From Bdellovibrionales bacterium (GTDB lineage Bacteria; Bdellovibrionota; UBA1018): 7,910 nucleotides of DNA. The translations under genes and the position numbers were made by a program. Shown here in pieces: positions 6,586-7,910 of the stretch (position 1 is its first letter; each line of letters starts with the position of its first letter). The notes beneath the pieces were generated by a model. That model made no database searches. It worked only from the letters and a program-made list of their open reading frames with translations, and was not told the origin of the DNA. Location of the stretch: the NCBI GenBank assembly GCA_018968995.1, contig JAGWZD010000085.1:1-7910 (forward strand). Reading direction: 5' to 3'.

Positions 6586-6614
6586 CTGTTGGCTTGATGC
6601 ATCAAAAAAGTTTA
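6586..6614 (-). promoter_or_regulatory. weak sigma-28-like promoter with palindromic spacer
   Basis: On the minus strand, CTAAACTTT resembles the flagellar sigma-28 -35 (TAAAGTTT), and GCCAACAG shares 5 of 8 bases with GCCGATAA. The spacer is 13 nt rather than 11. The perfect 12-bp palindrome TTGATGCATCAA (6594-6605) fills nearly the whole spacer. The match is poor compared with that of the upstream flagellin, so either this is a modified or activator-dependent promoter, or the true promoter is in the AT-rich DNA further upstream. Confidence 0.35.
6594..6605. repeat. 12-bp perfect palindrome, possible operator
   Basis: TTGATGCATCAA reads the same on both strands. Its position between the two candidate promoter elements of the downstream flagellin is what would be expected of a dimeric regulator site. 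No known binding-site consensus is recognised with certainty. Confidence 0.5.
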
Positions 6615-6626
6615 GCAATTTAGTAT

Positions 6627-6651
6627 GTTATTTTATTAATTCAATAATAAC
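6627..6651. repeat. AT-rich imperfect inverted repeat
   Basis: GTTATT (6627-6632) plus ATT (6635-6637) pair with AAT (6643-6645) plus AATAAC (6646-6651), giving nine pairs interrupted by a 2-nt bulge. It lies in the AT-rich spacer between the flagellin genes, about 140 nt upstream of the downstream start. Its role is unknown; in AT-rich DNA some of this symmetry could be chance. Confidence 0.35.
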
Positions 6652-6660
6652 GAACATTTA

Positions 6661-6678
6661 TTAAGATTTTGATCTTAA
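6661..6678. repeat. 7-bp inverted repeat with 4-nt loop, AT-rich
   Basis: TTAAGAT (6661-6667) and ATCTTAA (6672-6678) are exact inverted copies around TTTG. The repeat sits 9 bp from the preceding inverted repeat, between the terminator of the upstream flagellin and the promoter region of the downstream one. It could be a regulator site. A TTGAAT (-35-like, minus strand, about 6687-6682) directly adjoins it. Confidence 0.45.
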
Positions 6679-6712
6679 CAATTCAACGAAGCCGACCTGA
6701 AAAGTTGAGGAA

Positions 6713-6734
6713 GGGGGGAGGCGAACCTCCCCCC
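6713..6734 (-). terminator. GC-rich UUCG hairpin terminating the upstream flagellin transcript
   Basis: Read on the minus strand, GGGGGGAGG and CCTCCCCCC form nine perfect pairs closed by a TTCG tetraloop, an exceptionally stable RNA hairpin. It begins 14 nt after the stop codon of the upstream flagellin. It is followed by TTCCTCAACTTTT, a broken T tract. Such a stem may also protect the 3' end of an abundant mRNA. It argues that the two flagellin genes are mainly separate transcripts. Confidence 0.72.
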
Positions 6735-6747
6735 GTTCCACCCCGAT

Positions 6748-7581
6748 TTATCCGAGGAGCTTTAGAGCGCCCAAGGAATTTGTGTTGGCTTGACTGAGGA
6801 CCGCAGTACCGGCTTGAGCAAGGATGTTGTGCTTGGTGAGTTCTGAAGATTCAGAAGCAACATCAACATCATAGATCCGGCTTTTTGCGGCCGAGAGGTT
6901 TTCTTCATAGATCTGTAAGTTACTTACAGATGAAGAGAGACGGTTCTGAAGAGCGCCCACTTCAGAGCGATTTTCAGAGAGCATCTTGATCGCACTATCG
7001 ATCTTTGCAAGGTTCTCTTGAGCGTCTTCCTTGCTTTCAGTGTTCACATCATGAACTCCGAGGGCTTTTGCGCCCACATTGAGTTTCTGAGTGTCGTACA
7101 CGAAACGGTCGCGCTCTGGAGAGTTGTTGAGACCAACCTGGATCTCAAGCTTGTCACCTTCGCCCACGAGAAGTTTTCTTCCGTTGAACTCGGTGGTGCT
7201 TGCAATCCGGTCGATTTCACCGCGAAGCTGAACCATTTCCTTGTTGATGAAGCCGCGTTCCTTGTCACCGATGGTGTCGGAAGCTGCCTGGATCGATAGT
7301 TCACGGAAACGAGTCAGGATGTTTCCGATCTCGTTCATTCCGCCTTCTGCTACTTGCACCATGGAGATACCGTCGTTTGCGTTTCGGTTGTCCTGACGCA
7401 AAGAGCGGATGTCCGCAGACATTTTCGCAGAGATCGCAAGACCTGCAGAGTCATCTGCAGCTTTCGCGATCCGGGTACCTGAAGAGATTTTCTCCAAGCT
7501 CGCAGATTGGTTTTTGCTAGAAATCCCAAGATTGCGCTGGGCAATCAGGGACTGCACGTTCGTATTGATTCTTAAACCCAT
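6748..7581 (-). CDS. fliC: flagellin, upstream copy of a tandem pair
   Basis: This encodes a complete 277-residue flagellin made only of the filament core domains. It begins MGLRINTNVQSLIAQRNL, carries ADDSAGLAIS, NANDGISMVQVAEGG and RFRELSIQAASDT (91-103), and ends SQANTNSLGALKLLG. The terminal segment lacks the usual Pro-Gln seen in the neighbouring copy (ANSSPQ), a modest divergence in the D0 helix that packs the filament core. Its start at 7581 has a strong GGAGG 5 nt upstream, and it has a good sigma-28-type promoter and a stable terminator, so it is probably the more highly expressed of the two. The central part (about 136-185) differs most from the other copy, as expected for the surface-facing region. 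Confidence 0.96.
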   Translation of the reverse strand: MGLRINTNVQSLIAQRNLGISSKNQSASLEKISSGTRIAKAADDSAGLAISAKMSADIRSLRQDNRNANDGISMVQVAEGGMNEIGNILTRFRELSIQAASDTIGDKERGFINKEMVQLRGEIDRIASTTEFNGRKLLVGEGDKLEIQVGLNNSPERDRFVYDTQKLNVGAKALGVHDVNTESKEDAQENLAKIDSAIKMLSENRSEVGALQNRLSSSVSNLQIYEENLSAAKSRIYDVDVASESSELTKHNILAQAGTAVLSQANTNSLGALKLLG

Positions 7582-7618
7582 AAATTCCTCCTCTATAGGT
7601 CCTCATGTTTAAAGTTGC

Positions 7619-7669
7619 TGACAGATTGCTGTACCGTCAGAAGAGATACCTGATAGATTTAGTCTGTCA
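7619..7669 (-). promoter_or_regulatory. long stem-loop in the 5' UTR of the upstream flagellin
   Basis: TGACAGA (7619-7625) and TCTGTCA (7663-7669) are exact inverted copies, extended inward by one G-U and one A-T pair. Inside, TCAG (7637-7640) pairs with CTGA (7650-7653) around a 9-nt loop. If transcription starts near 7680, this places a structure close to the 5' end of the mRNA and leaves the ribosome site (about 7587-7591) free. Stabilisation of an abundant flagellin mRNA is the simplest reading. Confidence 0.45.
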
Positions 7670-7686
7670 AATAGCTCTCAGGGGCT

Positions 7687-7714
7687 GTATCGGTTGGATT
7701 TTGGCGGAACTTTA
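7687..7714 (-). promoter_or_regulatory. sigma-28 (FliA)-type promoter of the upstream flagellin
   Basis: On the minus strand, TAAAGTTC (7714-7707) matches TAAAGTTT at 7 of 8 positions, and ACCGATAC (7694-7687) contains CCGATA of the GCCGATAA element. The spacer is 12 nt, against 11 in the enteric consensus. The expected start is near 7680, giving a leader of about 100 nt. Late flagellar genes such as flagellin are classically transcribed by sigma-28, so position and sequence agree. Confidence 0.7.
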
Positions 7715-7910
7715 GACCTTTTTAGTCGGAAATTGTGTTTCGAGGGGATCGGGTTTCAACCGCCTCTTTTAAACAGTCGTGAACTTCGGACTACTGGATT
7801 TCATCCCATTGAATTCATGAAGGTTTCTAACTGGCCTCGATCGCTGTTGTTGAAGGGCCAAAAGAAGTGAGCCTACGGTTATGGAAAGCCACATAGATCG
7901 AAAGGTGATC
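7715..7910. other. distal part of the 329-bp gene-free stretch upstream of the flagellin; no confident gene
   Basis: Two weak coding possibilities exist. On the minus strand a frame entering from the window edge is open from 7909 to a TAA at 7771-7769, with a hydrophobic segment (MWLSITVGSLLLAL) but no ribosome site. On the plus strand an ATG at 7881 reads MESHIDRKVI to the window end and could be the start of a divergent gene, with only a poor upstream purine stretch. A GAGG/CCTC hairpin followed by TTTT (7742-7770, plus strand) is terminator-like but bulged. None can be decided without flanking sequence. Confidence 0.3.

Noticed and set aside
7742..7770. GAGG/CCTC hairpin followed by TTTT on the plus strand as a terminator.
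   Set aside because: The stem is interrupted by a 4-nt bulge, the T tract is short and no plus-strand gene precedes it.
7816..7869. Plus-strand 17-codon ORF starting MKVSNWPRS.
   Set aside because: It is very short, has no ribosome site and no supporting context.

Overview
The window looks like ordinary chromosome of a flagellated Gram-negative bacterium. LolA implies an outer membrane, and the flagellins are short two-domain forms carrying an 'RELSIQAASDT.GD.ERGFI.KE' block. From memory, that flagellin type together with a ~1200-residue SMC best fits Bdellovibrionota or another former deltaproteobacterial lineage. This placement is an inference, because no phylogenetic marker RNA is present.

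Left part, 1-1278. A family-2 glycosyltransferase of the dolichyl/polyprenyl-phosphate glucosyl- or mannosyltransferase type lies on the minus strand (31-780). Its stop overlaps, as ATGA, a likely next gene that runs off the window edge. Divergent from it, on the plus strand, is a ~330-nt stretch with no conventional gene. It holds a plausible promoter, a 27-codon ORF with a strong Shine-Dalgarno, several mutually exclusive RNA pairings and a clear intrinsic terminator (1170-1201), all upstream of smc. It is either a free-standing small RNA or an attenuator-type leader, and it is the least explained part of the window.

Centre, 1279-5566. smc (1215 aa, complete, all ATPase and hinge landmarks present) is followed by lolA. 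The lolA GTG start and Shine-Dalgarno lie inside the 3' end of smc, so the two are probably co-transcribed and translationally coupled. SMC organises and segregates the chromosome. LolA carries lipoproteins through the periplasm.

Right part, 5567-7910. Two tandem minus-strand flagellin genes, each encoding exactly 277 aa, converge on lolA. The upstream one (6748-7581) has a good sigma-28-type promoter, a 5'-UTR stem, a strong ribosome site and a GC-rich UUCG terminator. The downstream one (5652-6485) is separated by a 262-bp spacer with a 12-bp perfect palindrome, two AT-rich inverted repeats and two overlapping leader hairpins. The two flagellins are therefore probably independent, differently regulated units of one filament. 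The last ~195 bp contain no gene that can be called with confidence.
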